From Psychrobacter sp. ANT_WB68 (GTDB taxonomy: Bacteria > Pseudomonadota > Gammaproteobacteria > Pseudomonadales > Moraxellaceae): a stretch of 64,000 bases of DNA. The stretch covers positions 1 to 64,000 of the forward strand of contig NZ_VOAZ01000006.1 of NCBI RefSeq assembly GCF_008369115.1, written 5' to 3'. Made by a program: the position numbers and the translations under genes. The notes under the pieces were generated by a model. The model saw only the letters and a program-made list of their open reading frames with translations, made no database searches and was not told where the DNA came from. Positions within the stretch are counted from its first letter, which is position 1; each line of letters opens with the position of its first letter. Of this stretch, positions 35,904 to 46,833 are shown one piece after another.

Positions 35904-36998
35904 CTATTTTTTACGCGACCATAGCCATTCAATCAGTGCCAATAGCGCATTATTTTCTGCACTGTCTTTTTCGCCACTGCTTAATTCACGAATGATTGCC
36001 GCGCGTCCATCGTTAAACAGCGATTGTGCATAGCTGGTCGCCTGCTCAACGCCCATTAATTTTACATATGTAGACTTATCTAATTTTTCATCGCTGCCGG
36101 CAGGTTTGCCTAGGGTATCGGTAGAGGTAGTGACATCTAAAATATCGTCTTGAACCTGAAAGGCGAGACCGATATGTTGGGCACACTCTTGCAATGCCAT
36201 ACGCTGCGGAGCTGTCGCACCAGCGCAAATACCACCCATAAGCATCGCCGCTTCAATTAACGCACCGGTTTTATCACGGTGGATGGCTTCTAAATCGCTT
36301 TGCGTGATGCCAGTAGTGGCTTCAGCATTGAGGTCGAGCATTTGACCTGAGACCATACGTCTGGCACGCGGCGCAAATATGGCAATGAGCTGGCTTGCAA
36401 TCGCTGAATCAAAAGGCGCAAAGGTTGGCATCTCGGCGGTCAGTACTTCAAAAGCTAACGTCTGTAATACGTCACCTGCCAGCAGTGCGGTCGACTCTTC
36501 AAAGACGATATGCGCGGTTGGCTGACCACGGCGCAGGTCATCATCGTCCATACATGGCAAGTCGTCATGTACCAATGAATAGGTATGCAGCAGTTCCGCG
36601 GCTAACGCAGCACGGCGACACATATCATAATCTGAATCATTTTCTAATAGTGATTCTAAGTCGTGATTTTGCTTGTCTTCTTTATCAGGGCTTTTATCCG
36701 CATTTTCGTCGTCATTACCAACATTGTTATTAGCGCTGTCATTAACATTAGCGTCGTCATTAGCATTGCTCTGATTGACACTGGCAAAGGCGCTGGCAAC
36801 CAATAACGGGCGTACCAATTTACCTTGACCAGTCATCACATAACGGCAGGCATCAAGCAGCGGGCTTGGTAGCTCAGCATAAGCAAACAGCACCTCGATA
36901 TCTTGTGCGAGTTGCGCACGCACGGCGCTATGAAATTGCTCGGTGTTGTTATCAAAGCGATTGAAAGACATAAAGCTTGGTATAGAAGAAACAGTCAT
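35904..36998 (-). CDS. ispA: Polyprenyl diphosphate synthase (farnesyl/geranyl type) with polar insertion
   Basis: 364 aa from the chosen ATG. Condenses isopentenyl diphosphate with allylic diphosphates, normally giving farnesyl diphosphate for quinone and cell-wall lipid synthesis. GQGKLVRPLL (57-66) is followed by the first aspartate-rich motif DDLPCMDDDDLRRGQPT (145-161) and the second DDILDVT. KPAGSDEKLDKSTYVKLMG completes the signature. Residues ~74-125 are an Asn/Asp/Glu/Lys-rich insertion between two helices, where E. coli IspA (299 aa) has about a dozen residues. Reading can extend 25 codons upstream to a TTG, but ATG at 36998 is the likely start despite no clear Shine-Dalgarno. The FPP product is inferred. 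Confidence 0.88.
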   Translation of the reverse strand: MTVSSIPSFMSFNRFDNNTEQFHSAVRAQLAQDIEVLFAYAELPSPLLDACRYVMTGQGKLVRPLLVASAFASVNQSNANDDANVNDSANNNVGNDDENADKSPDKEDKQNHDLESLLENDSDYDMCRRAALAAELLHTYSLVHDDLPCMDDDDLRRGQPTAHIVFEESTALLAGDVLQTLAFEVLTAEMPTFAPFDSAIASQLIAIFAPRARRMVSGQMLDLNAEATTGITQSDLEAIHRDKTGALIEAAMLMGGICAGATAPQRMALQECAQHIGLAFQVQDDILDVTTSTDTLGKPAGSDEKLDKSTYVKLMGVEQATSYAQSLFNDGRAAIIRELSSGEKDSAENNALLALIEWLWSRKK

Positions 36999-37769
36999 AA
37001 CCCAACCATCTATCAGGTGAATAATAAAAATATCGCTAGTGTAGCATGATAGATTATATTCCTTATGGGGCAAGTATCATAAATGACGCATTTTTGCCGG
37101 TTTAATGTTAAAAAGATTGGTTGAAAATAGCGAAATAATGCAACAAGCCCTCGTTACGTATTGGCGATGTATCTTAGCCGTTGGATATGTTCTGATAAGG
37201 GGTAGAGCATATCGATAAATAAGCCGTATTTATCAGCTTTAAACAGTGGATTGTCAGTATATAATCTTAGTATACAAGCAGTCACTTAAAACACCTTTGC
37301 AGGAAGGTAAAGGGCTAGTATCGACTTAAGAGTGACTTGCGAGTATGGTATTAGCTTGTGACAGTCAGGGGCATAATCCCCTACACTAATTGGCGTGAAA
37401 ATGGTCTGCTGCTTAGAAGGTGGGTTTTTACCTCCGTATCTCAGCAAATATCAGCTCAATGTTCAGTCAGTATTTGTATGGTTAGTATTTGCACTATTAG
37501 TGTTTATTGCATCAGTACCGGCAACAATCGTATATAAATGAAGCGCCATATTCACTTGTGCTAACGCGGTAACATGACGCATAGAAAATGAATATATAAG
37601 CATGAGCGCTGGATAATAAAGACATCTTCACTGTTCACTCTATGCTGACTTTATAAGACAGTATATTGGCAGTGTTATTACTCGTTTTTCTAACAATAAC
37701 TGGCTATTTATTCTAATTTTAAAACTTAATTTTAAAACGTAGCTTTCGTTATATAGCAAGGAGTTTCAA
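36999..37769. other. Long intergenic region upstream of fadB
   Basis: 771 bp between divergent ispA and fadB. It contains AGGGGcataatCCCCT (37367-37382), a perfect 5-bp hairpin, and nearby an AGGT/ACCT pairing around 37418-37433. No coding sequence was found. It probably contains the fadBA promoter and operators; I cannot identify a specific FadR or PsrA site. Confidence 0.5.
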
Positions 37770-39929
37770 ATGGTATATCAAGGAAATCGCATCACGGTGA
37801 CAATGCTAGAGGATGGCATCGCCAATATGCAGTACAACGCCGAAAATGAGAGCGTGAACAAGTTTGATGCGGAAACCAATAAGCAATTTGCTGAAGTTGT
37901 TAGCGCTTTAGAAAAAGCCGACGACGTTAAGGGCTTAATTGTGACGTCAAGTAAAGGCGTGTTTATCGCTGGTGCGGATATCACAGAATTCGTTGGCTCT
38001 TTTAAAAAGCCAGAAAGCGAGATTAAAGATTGGGTCGTCAATATTAACGACGCCTTTAATCGTTTTGAAGATTTGCCGTTTCCGAAAGTAGCCGCTATTA
38101 ATGGCGCCGCGCTTGGCGGTGGTTGTGAGATGACCTTGGTTTGTGAATACCGTGTCATGAGCGACAAAGCCATCATTGGTCTACCAGAAACTCAACTGGG
38201 TATTTTCCCAGGTTTTGGTGGTACGGTTCGTAGTACCCGTGTGATTGGTATCGACAATGCGCTTGAATTGATTGCAACTGGCACACCAAAAAAACCACTT
38301 GAGGCGCTAAAACTTGGCTTGGTTGATGCTACTGTTGCTGCCGATGACTTACAAGATGCCGCGATTGACCTAGTCAAAAAATGTATCTCAGGTGAGCTTG
38401 ATTGGCAGGCGAAGCGTGAAGAGAAGCTTAATCCAGTTAAGCTAAATCAGCTTGAGCAAGCGATGGCGTTTAATAGCGCAAAAGGTATGATCTTTGCCAA
38501 AGCCAATCCTAAGCAGTACCCAGCACCAGCAATCGCTATTGAGACGATTGAGAAGCACGTAAATTTACCACGTGATAAAGCGATTGAAGTAGAAGCCGCT
38601 GGTTTTGCAAAAGCGGCGAAAACGCCACAAGCAGAAAGCTTGGTTGGTCTGTTCTTAAACGATCAGTTGGTTAAAAAATTAGCCAAGCAGCACAGCAAAA
38701 AAGCACACGAAATCAATGAAGCCGCGGTATTGGGCGCTGGTATCATGGGCGGCGGCATCGCTTATCAAGCAGCCAGCAAAGGCTTGCCAATCATCATGAA
38801 AGACATCAAGTCTGAGCAATTAGATCTTGGTATGGGTGAAGCCAGCAAGTTACTTGGCAAAATGGTCGAACGCGGCAAAATGACCCCAGCAAAAATGGGT
38901 GAAACCTTAAGCCGTATCCGTCCTACTTTGAATTATGGTGACTTTGCTGAAACCGATATTGTTATCGAAGCGGTCGTAGAAAATCCAAACGTCAAGCGTG
39001 CGGTATTAAAAGAAGTGGAAGGCTTGGTAAAAGATGATTGTATCTTAGCCTCAAACACATCAACGATATCTATTACTTTCTTAGCTGAAGCACTTGAGCG
39101 TCCAGAAAACTTTGTTGGTATGCATTTCTTTAACCCAGTACATCGTATGCCATTGGTTGAAGTTATCCGCGGTGAGAAATCATCTGAAGAAGCGATTGCG
39201 ACCACTGTTGCGCTAGCGTCTAAAATGGGTAAAGTGCCAGTCGTGGTCAATGACTGCCCAGGTTTCTTAGTCAACCGTGTCTTGTTCCCATACTTTGGCG
39301 CCTTTGATTTGCTCCTTAAGCAAGGTGCTGATTTTGCTCATGTCGATAAAGTCATGGAAAAATTCGGCTGGCCTATGGGTCCTGCTTATCTAATCGACGT
39401 GGTTGGTTTAGATACCGGTGTTCATGGTGCAGAAGTCATGGCAGAAGGCTTCCCTGACCGCATGAAGCCTGATTATAAAGGCGCGATTGAGCTTTTATAT
39501 GAAAACAAACGCTTAGGTCAGAAAAATGGCGTTGGTTTCTATAAGTATGAAATGGACAAACGCGGCAAGCCAAAGAAAGTTGCTGATGAAGCCACTTACG
39601 AGCTATTAAAAACCACGACTGATAGCGACAAACAGACCTTTGATGATCAAGCGATTATTGACCGCATGATGCTGGCTTTCTGTAATGAGACCGTCCGTTG
39701 CCTAGAAGATAATATCGTAAGCACGCCGTCAGAAGCGGATATGGCGATGATTATGGGCGTTGGTTTCCCACCATTCCGCGGTGGACCTTGCCGTTATATC
39801 GACCAAATGGGTCTAGATAACTACTTGGCACTGTGTGAAAAATATGCGCACCTTGGCAAAGCCTATGAAGCCCCGCAAAAGATTCGCGACATGGCAGCCG
39901 CAGGTGAGACCTTTTACGCGACCGCGTAA
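37770..39929 (+). CDS. fadB: Fatty acid oxidation complex alpha subunit (enoyl-CoA hydratase/3-hydroxyacyl-CoA dehydrogenase)
   Basis: 719 aa, two-domain enzyme of aerobic beta-oxidation. The N-terminal crotonase domain (about 1-200) shows [11 protein letters not shown] and [15 protein letters not shown] with its oxyanion-hole glycines, and [16 protein letters not shown]. The C-terminal dehydrogenase has the NAD motif [13 protein letters not shown] at about 320 and [17 protein letters not shown]. The late segment [14 protein letters not shown] is also a FadB hallmark. E. coli FadB is 729 aa. Shine-Dalgarno AAGGAG precedes the ATG. It forms an operon with fadA 143 nt downstream; reducing equivalents would reach the ETF-QO encoded at 7.9-9.8 kb. 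Confidence 0.97.
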   Translation: MVYQGNRITVTMLEDGIANMQYNAENESVNKFDAETNKQFAEVVSALEKADDVKGLIVTSSKGVFIAGADITEFVGSFKKPESEIKDWVVNINDAFNRFEDLPFPKVAAINGAALGGGCEMTLVCEYRVMSDKAIIGLPETQLGIFPGFGGTVRSTRVIGIDNALELIATGTPKKPLEALKLGLVDATVAADDLQDAAIDLVKKCISGELDWQAKREEKLNPVKLNQLEQAMAFNSAKGMIFAKANPKQYPAPAIAIETIEKHVNLPRDKAIEVEAAGFAKAAKTPQAESLVGLFLNDQLVKKLAKQHSKKAHEINEAAVLGAGIMGGGIAYQAASKGLPIIMKDIKSEQLDLGMGEASKLLGKMVERGKMTPAKMGETLSRIRPTLNYGDFAETDIVIEAVVENPNVKRAVLKEVEGLVKDDCILASNTSTISITFLAEALERPENFVGMHFFNPVHRMPLVEVIRGEKSSEEAIATTVALASKMGKVPVVVNDCPGFLVNRVLFPYFGAFDLLLKQGADFAHVDKVMEKFGWPMGPAYLIDVVGLDTGVHGAEVMAEGFPDRMKPDYKGAIELLYENKRLGQKNGVGFYKYEMDKRGKPKKVADEATYELLKTTTDSDKQTFDDQAIIDRMMLAFCNETVRCLEDNIVSTPSEADMAMIMGVGFPPFRGGPCRYIDQMGLDNYLALCEKYAHLGKAYEAPQKIRDMAAAGETFYATA

Positions 39930-40021
39930 TAGGCAGTCATTACTAGGATGAAGTGCAGTACACGTGCTCGATAAGATGACTGGTAATTTATTTATTATCA
40001 ATAGCCTTCTAAATTAGATAG

Positions 40022-41245
<1,224 letters not shown>

Positions 41246-41289
41246 TCCTGCAATATTATCAATTTTTTAAAATAATTTATCGTTCTAAT

Positions 41290-41322
41290 AAAAACCCCTA
41301 GTCATGATGGCTAGGGGTTTTT
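41290..41322 (+). terminator. Terminator of the fadBA operon
   Basis: AAAACCCCTAG / CTAGGGGTTTT stem with a TCATGATGG loop and T tail. Confidence 0.92.
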
Positions 41323-41491
41323 GCATTTATGGATGACAGTACATTTATAAAATTAAAACATCATAAGTTGTTATATCGCTTATCTTCATTGACGCATTCA
41401 CTAAACTGTGACTAAATGAGAGAGTAATTAATCATTATAATTTTAAGCCTGATACCAATTTTAAATAAGTTTAGAACCGTCAGCTTTAGCC

Positions 41492-41506
41492 GTACAAGGA
41501 GTGTAC
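41492..41506 (+). promoter_or_regulatory. Shine-Dalgarno displayed in a hairpin loop
   Basis: GTACA / TGTAC (5 bp) encloses a 5-nt loop that is exactly AGGAG, ending one base before the ATG of the isochorismatase-like gene. It is either coincidental or a translational control element. Confidence 0.35.
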
Positions 41507-41507
41507 T

Positions 41508-42083
41508 ATGTCCACCATGATTACTGATCGTACCTACCGTATTGACCGTGAAAATACCCAAGCGATGATTATCGATATCCAAGAACGCTTGACGCCGCAT
41601 ATTTATGACCATGAAAATATCATCAAAAAAACAGTTACTCTAATCAAAGGTCTGCAAGCGCTTGATGTTCCCATTATGCTCAATGAGCAATATAAAAAAG
41701 GCTTAGGCGAAACCTTACCCGAAATTCGTGAGCTATTAGAAGGCGATAATGCCAAAGGTTTTGAAAAAGTGACTTTTAGTGCCTGCGACAATGACGATTC
41801 ATGGAATCATTTAGCTCAACAGAATCGAAGTATTGTTTTGTTGTTTGGAGTGGAGGCACATGTCTGCGTACTACAAACGGCACTTGACTTGCTTGATAAT
41901 GGTATGCAGCCAGTCATTATTGGTGATGCAGTTGGTTCGCGTTTCCCCTATGATAAAAAGCAAGCGATTCGCCGTATTCGCCGTGCTGGTGGCGTGATTA
42001 CGACGGTTGAAACCATTCTTTTTGAGCTATGCCGCAGTAGTAAAGACCCTGCGTTTAAAACCATTAGTCATTTAATTAAGTAG
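41508..42083 (+). CDS. Isochorismatase-family cysteine hydrolase
   Basis: 191 aa. The Cys-Asp-Lys hydrolase fold, acting on amides or vinyl ethers (nicotinamidase, isochorismatase and related). Asp24 in AMIIDIQERLTP, a Lys in the YKKGLGETLPEI region or the GFEKVTFSAC segment, and the nucleophile Cys in LFGVEAHVCVLQTALDLL give the triad. It resembles the YcaC-like group rather than PncA, as the metal-site motif of nicotinamidases is not evident. Substrate unknown. A clear AGGAG sits 6 nt from the ATG. Confidence 0.88.
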   Translation: MSTMITDRTYRIDRENTQAMIIDIQERLTPHIYDHENIIKKTVTLIKGLQALDVPIMLNEQYKKGLGETLPEIRELLEGDNAKGFEKVTFSACDNDDSWNHLAQQNRSIVLLFGVEAHVCVLQTALDLLDNGMQPVIIGDAVGSRFPYDKKQAIRRIRRAGGVITTVETILFELCRSSKDPAFKTISHLIK

Positions 42084-42132
42084 CTTGATTGAATATCTTG
42101 ATTCATTATAAAACGGTTTTTTTAAAGATTAA

Positions 42133-42175
42133 TAAAATAAGATAGTGCTTTAATAGTTAGGCGCTATCTTATTTT
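42133..42175 (+). terminator. Terminator between isochorismatase-like and MFS genes
   Basis: AAAATAAGATAG / CTATCTTATTTT stem, one further G/T-type pair, A/T-flanked on both sides, serving convergent genes. Confidence 0.75.
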
Positions 42176-42196
42176 AAACATTAGTTTTCATCGCTT

Positions 42197-43438
42197 TTAA
42201 ACCACACTCGAAGTCGGTCTAATAACCGGTTTGTCTCGTATTTTTAATACCAACAATCCTGCTAAAGCCACCGCAATAATAAGTACCCAGCCGGTCGGTG
42301 TCCAACTGCCAGTCAGCCCTTTAACCCCCTGCATCAGCAATACCATAGTGACACCACCTAAATTCCCCATCATCATCAGCATGGCAACTGCTTTGGCCGC
42401 TTGTGAGGTGTGTACGGTATCTTCAGCCGCGGCAATCAGTAATGGATAACCTGATAGCAAGAAAAATCCCAGCATAAAACTTAGCAGCAACGTGGTCGTC
42501 CCTGTGGTTGAATACAGCAAGGGATAGGTTGCGCTCGCACCGACCAATGTTGCCAATATTAAGAAGATACGGCGTTTTTGTAGATAGTCAGATAGTAGCG
42601 GAATCAGTAGCGCCCCTAAAATACCACCGAATATCAGCATTGCAGTAATGATACCTGCCGTCGCCTCGTCAATACCACGCGGTGCAAGGATAGGTGCAAT
42701 CCAATTACTTAGTCCATTAAAATAACCCATCGCAATAAATACCGCTAGCGAGATAGACCATAGCCGTTTATTTTTTAATAGCGATCCGATCTCGTGTAGT
42801 GAGATAGCCAACTCTTGCTGTTTGGGTTTTTCAGCGACCACTAATAAAAAACCTACTACTGCCACCGCCGTGACAACCACATTGATGAATAGCATCCCAG
42901 AGAAGCCAAAAGCGTCGATTAACGGGGCAGGGGCAAAAGCACCAAGGGCGGTCGCCAAAAACATCCCACCCATAATCACGCCCGTTACCGTGGCAATTTG
43001 CGATTTATCAAACCAGTCGGAAGTTACTTGATTAATCGCATTGGTGATATACGGTTGAGCGATGGCGATAAGCAATTGCCCTGCAAACACTATCCAATAT
43101 TTATCAGCGCCTAACCAGCGTATCGTCGAGCCTATCAGCATGAGGAGCGCGGCATAGCTGACGATTTTTTTATAGCCGATGTTATCGAGCACTTTGCCAG
43201 AGTGAATGGCTAGCAGCACAAAGATAATAGGAAACATTAAGGTTAAGAGATTGGCGAAAAACTCATTAACGCCAAAATGTGCCTCAGTGCTAATCACAAT
43301 AGTCGCAAAGGTCAGCCATAAAAATTGATTTACCCCAAGTAAAAGAGAGAAGCCTGCAATAATAAGCCATTTATGAGGCGGTTTTTTTCTAGAAGACGGT
43401 GAGGTGGTAGGCGTTGCAGTGTCAGTGGTGGGTGGCAT
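42197..43438 (-). CDS. Major facilitator superfamily transporter
   Basis: 413 aa with about 12 hydrophobic helices. After a Thr/Pro/Ser-rich N-terminal cytoplasmic stretch (1-22) comes WLIIAGFSLLLGVNQFLWLTFA, HSGKVLDNIGYKKIV (MFS loop 2-3 motif), GQLLIAIAQPYITNAINQV, and in the second half GILGALLIPLLSDYLQKRR (the matching loop). Substrate cannot be inferred; the family relatives are of the NNP/CynX or FLVCR-like type. The ATG at 43438 has AAGGAT 8 nt upstream; another ATG is two codons earlier. Divergent from the HD-domain gene, with a perfect palindrome between them. Confidence 0.88.
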   Translation of the reverse strand: MPPTTDTATPTTSPSSRKKPPHKWLIIAGFSLLLGVNQFLWLTFATIVISTEAHFGVNEFFANLLTLMFPIIFVLLAIHSGKVLDNIGYKKIVSYAALLMLIGSTIRWLGADKYWIVFAGQLLIAIAQPYITNAINQVTSDWFDKSQIATVTGVIMGGMFLATALGAFAPAPLIDAFGFSGMLFINVVVTAVAVVGFLLVVAEKPKQQELAISLHEIGSLLKNKRLWSISLAVFIAMGYFNGLSNWIAPILAPRGIDEATAGIITAMLIFGGILGALLIPLLSDYLQKRRIFLILATLVGASATYPLLYSTTGTTTLLLSFMLGFFLLSGYPLLIAAAEDTVHTSQAAKAVAMLMMMGNLGGVTMVLLMQGVKGLTGSWTPTGWVLIIAVALAGLLVLKIRDKPVIRPTSSVV

Positions 43439-43578
43439 CGACATATCCTTGTCTTGTACAGGTTGTTATCCATTACTTTATGCATAACCTTGTCCATAGT
43501 ATTATGCATTGCATGTCGTCCTATTATGAGCATTAGTTGAATCTTAAACAATAAAAATTAAGAAACCTACTATTATTG

Positions 43579-43610
43579 CTCGCTGGAACAATCTAGATTG
43601 TTCCAGCGAG
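43579..43610. repeat. Perfect 32-bp palindrome between divergent MFS and HD genes
   Basis: Half-site CTCGCTGGAACAATCT, followed at once by its exact reverse complement; centre TCTAGA. No T tract follows on either side, so it is not an obvious terminator. It lies 140 bp from the MFS start and 87 bp from the HD gene start, where an operator for a dimeric regulator could act on both. Confidence 0.9.
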
Positions 43611-43697
43611 TAAAATGTCTACTATAATAAGCGCTTTCGCATAAAGATTAGAGCTAGATAAAGTACTACCTATTCGCCCGTTAAATTAGAGAAAGCT

Positions 43698-44363
43698 ATG
43701 TTATTAAAAGCTATGTCGTCAACAGCTATGCCATCAACCAAGCAAAAGCCATTAGCCAATTCAAAGCTCGCCTCAAATATTGATATTGATATTGATGACG
43801 TCACTCATTTTTTATTAGAGCTTGATGCCCTTAAACGTGTTAATCGGCGCAGTTATGTGACGGCTACGAATCGCCTAGAAAACTCTGCGGAACATTCTTG
43901 GCATTTAGCGATGGCATGTTGGTCAATCGCTGAGTTGTTTGAACTAAATGTTAATCATGAAAAATTACTCAAGATGGCATTGGTACATGATTTGGGTGAG
44001 ATTGATGCGGGCGATACTTTTTTATACGCCAATACCCGTGATGATGCGCACATCGAAGAGCGTGCAGGAATTGCTCGGTTGCAAAGCGAGTGTGGTAATG
44101 GGATTGCTGATTTAAGTGAGGTTTGGGAAGAGCAGGAAACAGGTAATAGTAAAGAGACCCAGCTGCTTAGAGTGATTGATCGTTTATTACCGTTTTTGCT
44201 TAATCTGAACACCAACGGAAAAACGTGGATTGAGTCTAACGTTACGCGCTCGCAAGTAGCAAGGGCGCATGGATTTATTAAAGACAGCTTCCCGAGTATT
44301 CATGATTGGCTAGTAAAACAGATTGACTATGCGACCGAGCAAAGATGGTTGATTGATGCTTAG
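43698..44363 (+). CDS. HD-domain phosphohydrolase (YfbR/HDDC2-like)
   Basis: 221 aa. The HD fold with ENSAEHSWHLAM (first His) and LVHDLGEIDAGD (the HD pair), then NLNTNGKTW and GFIKDSFPSIHDWL. Relatives such as E. coli YfbR are 5'-deoxynucleotidases acting on dNMPs; that activity is inferred. A ~28-residue Met/Ser/Lys-rich N-terminal leader offers several in-frame ATG starts (43698, 43713, 43728), the first with AGAGAAAG upstream. Terminator at 44468-44507. Confidence 0.88.
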   Translation: MLLKAMSSTAMPSTKQKPLANSKLASNIDIDIDDVTHFLLELDALKRVNRRSYVTATNRLENSAEHSWHLAMACWSIAELFELNVNHEKLLKMALVHDLGEIDAGDTFLYANTRDDAHIEERAGIARLQSECGNGIADLSEVWEEQETGNSKETQLLRVIDRLLPFLLNLNTNGKTWIESNVTRSQVARAHGFIKDSFPSIHDWLVKQIDYATEQRWLIDA

Positions 44364-44467
44364 ATAAATAAAGCCATAATTTTCTGTTCAGATATTTACA
44401 CATAACCTATTATTTTCAAATACTAAAGCATTTATAGTTAAGTCAATGAGCTGTAAAACCCATTAAA

Positions 44468-44507
44468 AAGCCCAATTAAGCATAATGATTCATACTTAAT
44501 TGGGCTT
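44468..44507 (+). terminator. Terminator between HD and psd genes
   Basis: AAGCCCAATTAAG / CTTAATTGGGCTT perfect stem with a 13-nt loop; between convergent genes. The T tract is short on both sides. Confidence 0.7.
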
Positions 44508-44532
44508 ATGTTTGTAGCATTAAACAGATGGT

Positions 44533-45369
44533 TTATTTAGCGTTAGCCACACCCAATAGCTGCCCCATTTGTACCACACTATTGGCTTGCATGTTATCTT
44601 GCCAATCGGCTTTTGCCGCTTTTGGTAATATAACAATCGCGGTTGAACCTAAATAAAAGCGTCCAAGCTCATCGCCTTTCTCAAAGCTCATATGATGATC
44701 CGCTTCTTGGATGTCCTCAGTGCGACTGATTTTGCCAGTCGCCACCGTTTCGATACCAGCGACAATCATCGCCCCAACCATCACAACCGCCGCTTTGCCA
44801 TATTCTGTATCAAATAAACAGACCAAACGCTCGTTACGGGCAAACAAATCAGGCACGTTTGCCGCCGTGGTATTATTGACGGAAAATAGCGTACCCGGTA
44901 CATAACGGGTTTTTGTTAACGTACCAGCAAATGGCATGTGCACGCGGTGATAGTTACTAGGTGCTAGATAAACGGTCGCAAAGCTACCATCCGCAAAATA
45001 GCTGCCATCTTCGCTATTGGCCAGTAATTGCCCAACGTCATAGTCACGACCTTTGGCTTGCAGCAATTTATGGTCGCGAATTTGCCCTAACTGTGAGATA
45101 ACGCCATCAGCAGGACTGACAATACCGTTTGCGCTGCTATCGATGATACGGGCGTCGTCTTTTAGCTCACGGGTAAAAAAGTCGTTAAAGCTCTCATAAG
45201 CGTTAAAGCTTTGGCGTTCGTATTCATCTAAGCTCACATTGTAAGCTTTGGCAAAACTGCGGATAAATGTGCGCTTGACATAAGGATGGCGGCTGGCGGC
45301 CAAACGTCCAGCGACTTTACTCAACTGCTGCTGCGGCACAAATTGTTGAAGGGTGGCAAATAAATTCAT
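44533..45369 (-). CDS. psd: Phosphatidylserine decarboxylase proenzyme
   Basis: 278 aa. Decarboxylates phosphatidylserine to phosphatidylethanolamine at the inner membrane. The self-cleavage site LGST is at 240-243: cleavage between Gly241 and Ser242 makes the pyruvoyl group and gives beta (1-241) and alpha chains. The charge-relay residues Asp88 (SPADG) and His144 (YHRVH) are present, with NYHRVHMP and FDTEYGKAAVVMVGA motifs. Length close to E. coli Psd (322) minus the C-terminal tail. Weak Shine-Dalgarno. Divergent from dtd. Confidence 0.96.
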   Translation of the reverse strand: MNLFATLQQFVPQQQLSKVAGRLAASRHPYVKRTFIRSFAKAYNVSLDEYERQSFNAYESFNDFFTRELKDDARIIDSSANGIVSPADGVISQLGQIRDHKLLQAKGRDYDVGQLLANSEDGSYFADGSFATVYLAPSNYHRVHMPFAGTLTKTRYVPGTLFSVNNTTAANVPDLFARNERLVCLFDTEYGKAAVVMVGAMIVAGIETVATGKISRTEDIQEADHHMSFEKGDELGRFYLGSTAIVILPKAAKADWQDNMQANSVVQMGQLLGVANAK

Positions 45370-45498
45370 AATGAGGCTACCAAAATAGGGTTTGATGTAA
45401 TAATTAATTAGGCAAGTTAATGGCGGTATTTTATCATGGTCAAGGTATTATTGTATGGCCATAAACTGTAAGCTATTTATAAATAAGGAAGGCCGTAA

Positions 45499-45951
45499 AT
45501 GAGAGCGCTGATACAAAGGGTGCACCGTGCTAGTGTCACTGTCGATGAGCACTGCGTTGGTGAGATTGAGCATGGCCTATTGGCCTATATTGGCTTGGGC
45601 CATGATGATAATCTGCAAAGTGCGCAGCGTATGGTTGATAAAATTCTCACTTATCGCATTTTTGATAATGATGATGACCCTGCTAAGTTTGGTAAATTGG
45701 ATAAAAATGTCCAGCAAGTAGGTGGTGGCTTATTAATGGTCTCACAATTTACCTTGATGGCAAAAACCGATAAGGGCCGGCGTCCTGACTTTGGCGGTGC
45801 GATGGCACCCGATGCCGCGCAAGCCTTATTTGAGCAACTGGTGAATTATGCCAAAATTCAGCATCCTAATGTGGCGACCGGTCAGTTTGGCGCTGATATG
45901 CAAGTCGCAAGTATCAACGATGGACCATTAAATTTTTTATTAGAAGTTTAG
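45499..45951 (+). CDS. dtd: D-aminoacyl-tRNA deacylase
   Basis: 150 aa. Hydrolyses D-aminoacyl-tRNA (and Gly-tRNA-Ala) to prevent D-amino-acid misincorporation. The opening MRALIQRVHRASVTVD is diagnostic. LLMVSQFTLMAKTDKGRRPDF carries the SQFTL motif, and the end NDGPLNFLLEV contains the Gly-Pro element (GPLN rather than the common GPVT). Full length. Strong AAGGAAGG ribosome binding site. Divergent from psd. Confidence 0.96.
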   Translation: MRALIQRVHRASVTVDEHCVGEIEHGLLAYIGLGHDDNLQSAQRMVDKILTYRIFDNDDDPAKFGKLDKNVQQVGGGLLMVSQFTLMAKTDKGRRPDFGGAMAPDAAQALFEQLVNYAKIQHPNVATGQFGADMQVASINDGPLNFLLEV

Positions 45952-46029
45952 AGACGTAATGTTTTAAAGATTTTTTTTAAAGCGTAATATTTTACAAGCT
46001 AAAGCTTTAAAGGCTAAAAATTCAAAAAG

Positions 46030-46638
46030 CTAGCTATCAGGTTTTTGTAGTAAAGGATAAGGATTGACCGCGCTGCCATTGATATAAATCCCGTAATGGA
46101 CGTGCGGCGGCGTACCTTTGGCATTACCACTGTCGCCGACGTAACCGATGATGTCGCCGGCATTGACCCAGTCGTTCGGACTAATATCGGCATAATCTTC
46201 TAGATGCGCATAATAATGTCCTGCGGCGCCCGGTCCAATGATGACTACTACCCGACCGCCTAACGTATTTTCGCCAACTTTACTGACGATGCCTGGTGTC
46301 GTTGCTTGTATCGGTGTGCCTCGCTTGGCAAATATATCGATACCCTCGTGAGTGCGACCTTGGCTACGCGCGCCGCCCCACGTATCGGTTAGATGCTGTG
46401 TTGGTAATGGCGAGGGAAGGCTGTTTTCAGTGGGCCGCGGTTGTTGTAATAAGCTAAGCTGTTGCCATTTTGCCAGTACAAACGACTGAGTGTGTTGGCT
46501 GATACTGGGTAAGAGCCTGTCAAATACAAATAATAGCATCAATAACACAACCGCCTTGATGAATACACTTAGTATACGGCGTAAAAAGGTTGGCTTTATT
46601 TTTGAGTTTGGCTGCGGGTTATTACCATCTGCTCGCAT
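46030..46638 (-). CDS. M23-family peptidase (LytM domain), membrane-anchored
   Basis: 202 aa. One N-terminal membrane helix (about 26-45) and a periplasmic LytM domain (about 85-195). The zinc ligands appear as His and Asp in RTHEGIDIF and as the HVH in [21 protein letters not shown] and YAHLEDY also match. All metal residues are present, so it is likely an active endopeptidase on peptidoglycan cross-links, or a cell-division activator. No coiled-coil region as in EnvC or NlpD. Monocistronic between dtd and the exonuclease gene. Confidence 0.88.
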   Translation of the reverse strand: MRADGNNPQPNSKIKPTFLRRILSVFIKAVVLLMLLFVFDRLLPSISQHTQSFVLAKWQQLSLLQQPRPTENSLPSPLPTQHLTDTWGGARSQGRTHEGIDIFAKRGTPIQATTPGIVSKVGENTLGGRVVVIIGPGAAGHYYAHLEDYADISPNDWVNAGDIIGYVGDSGNAKGTPPHVHYGIYINGSAVNPYPLLQKPDS

Positions 46639-46833
46639 CGATGTCTCTTTGGTTTTTTGAATGAACGCTAATAGTTATTATATAAGCGAAGCTCTGTATT
46701 CTTTGTATGCCATTGTTATCTCTACTTTTTATCCCCATAAACATAACGTTGTTTTTAAAATTCACTTATTTTTTAGGTCTATGTAGAAAACCTATATTGC
46801 TACCTATGTTTAAATAACGATGGCTAAACCTCT

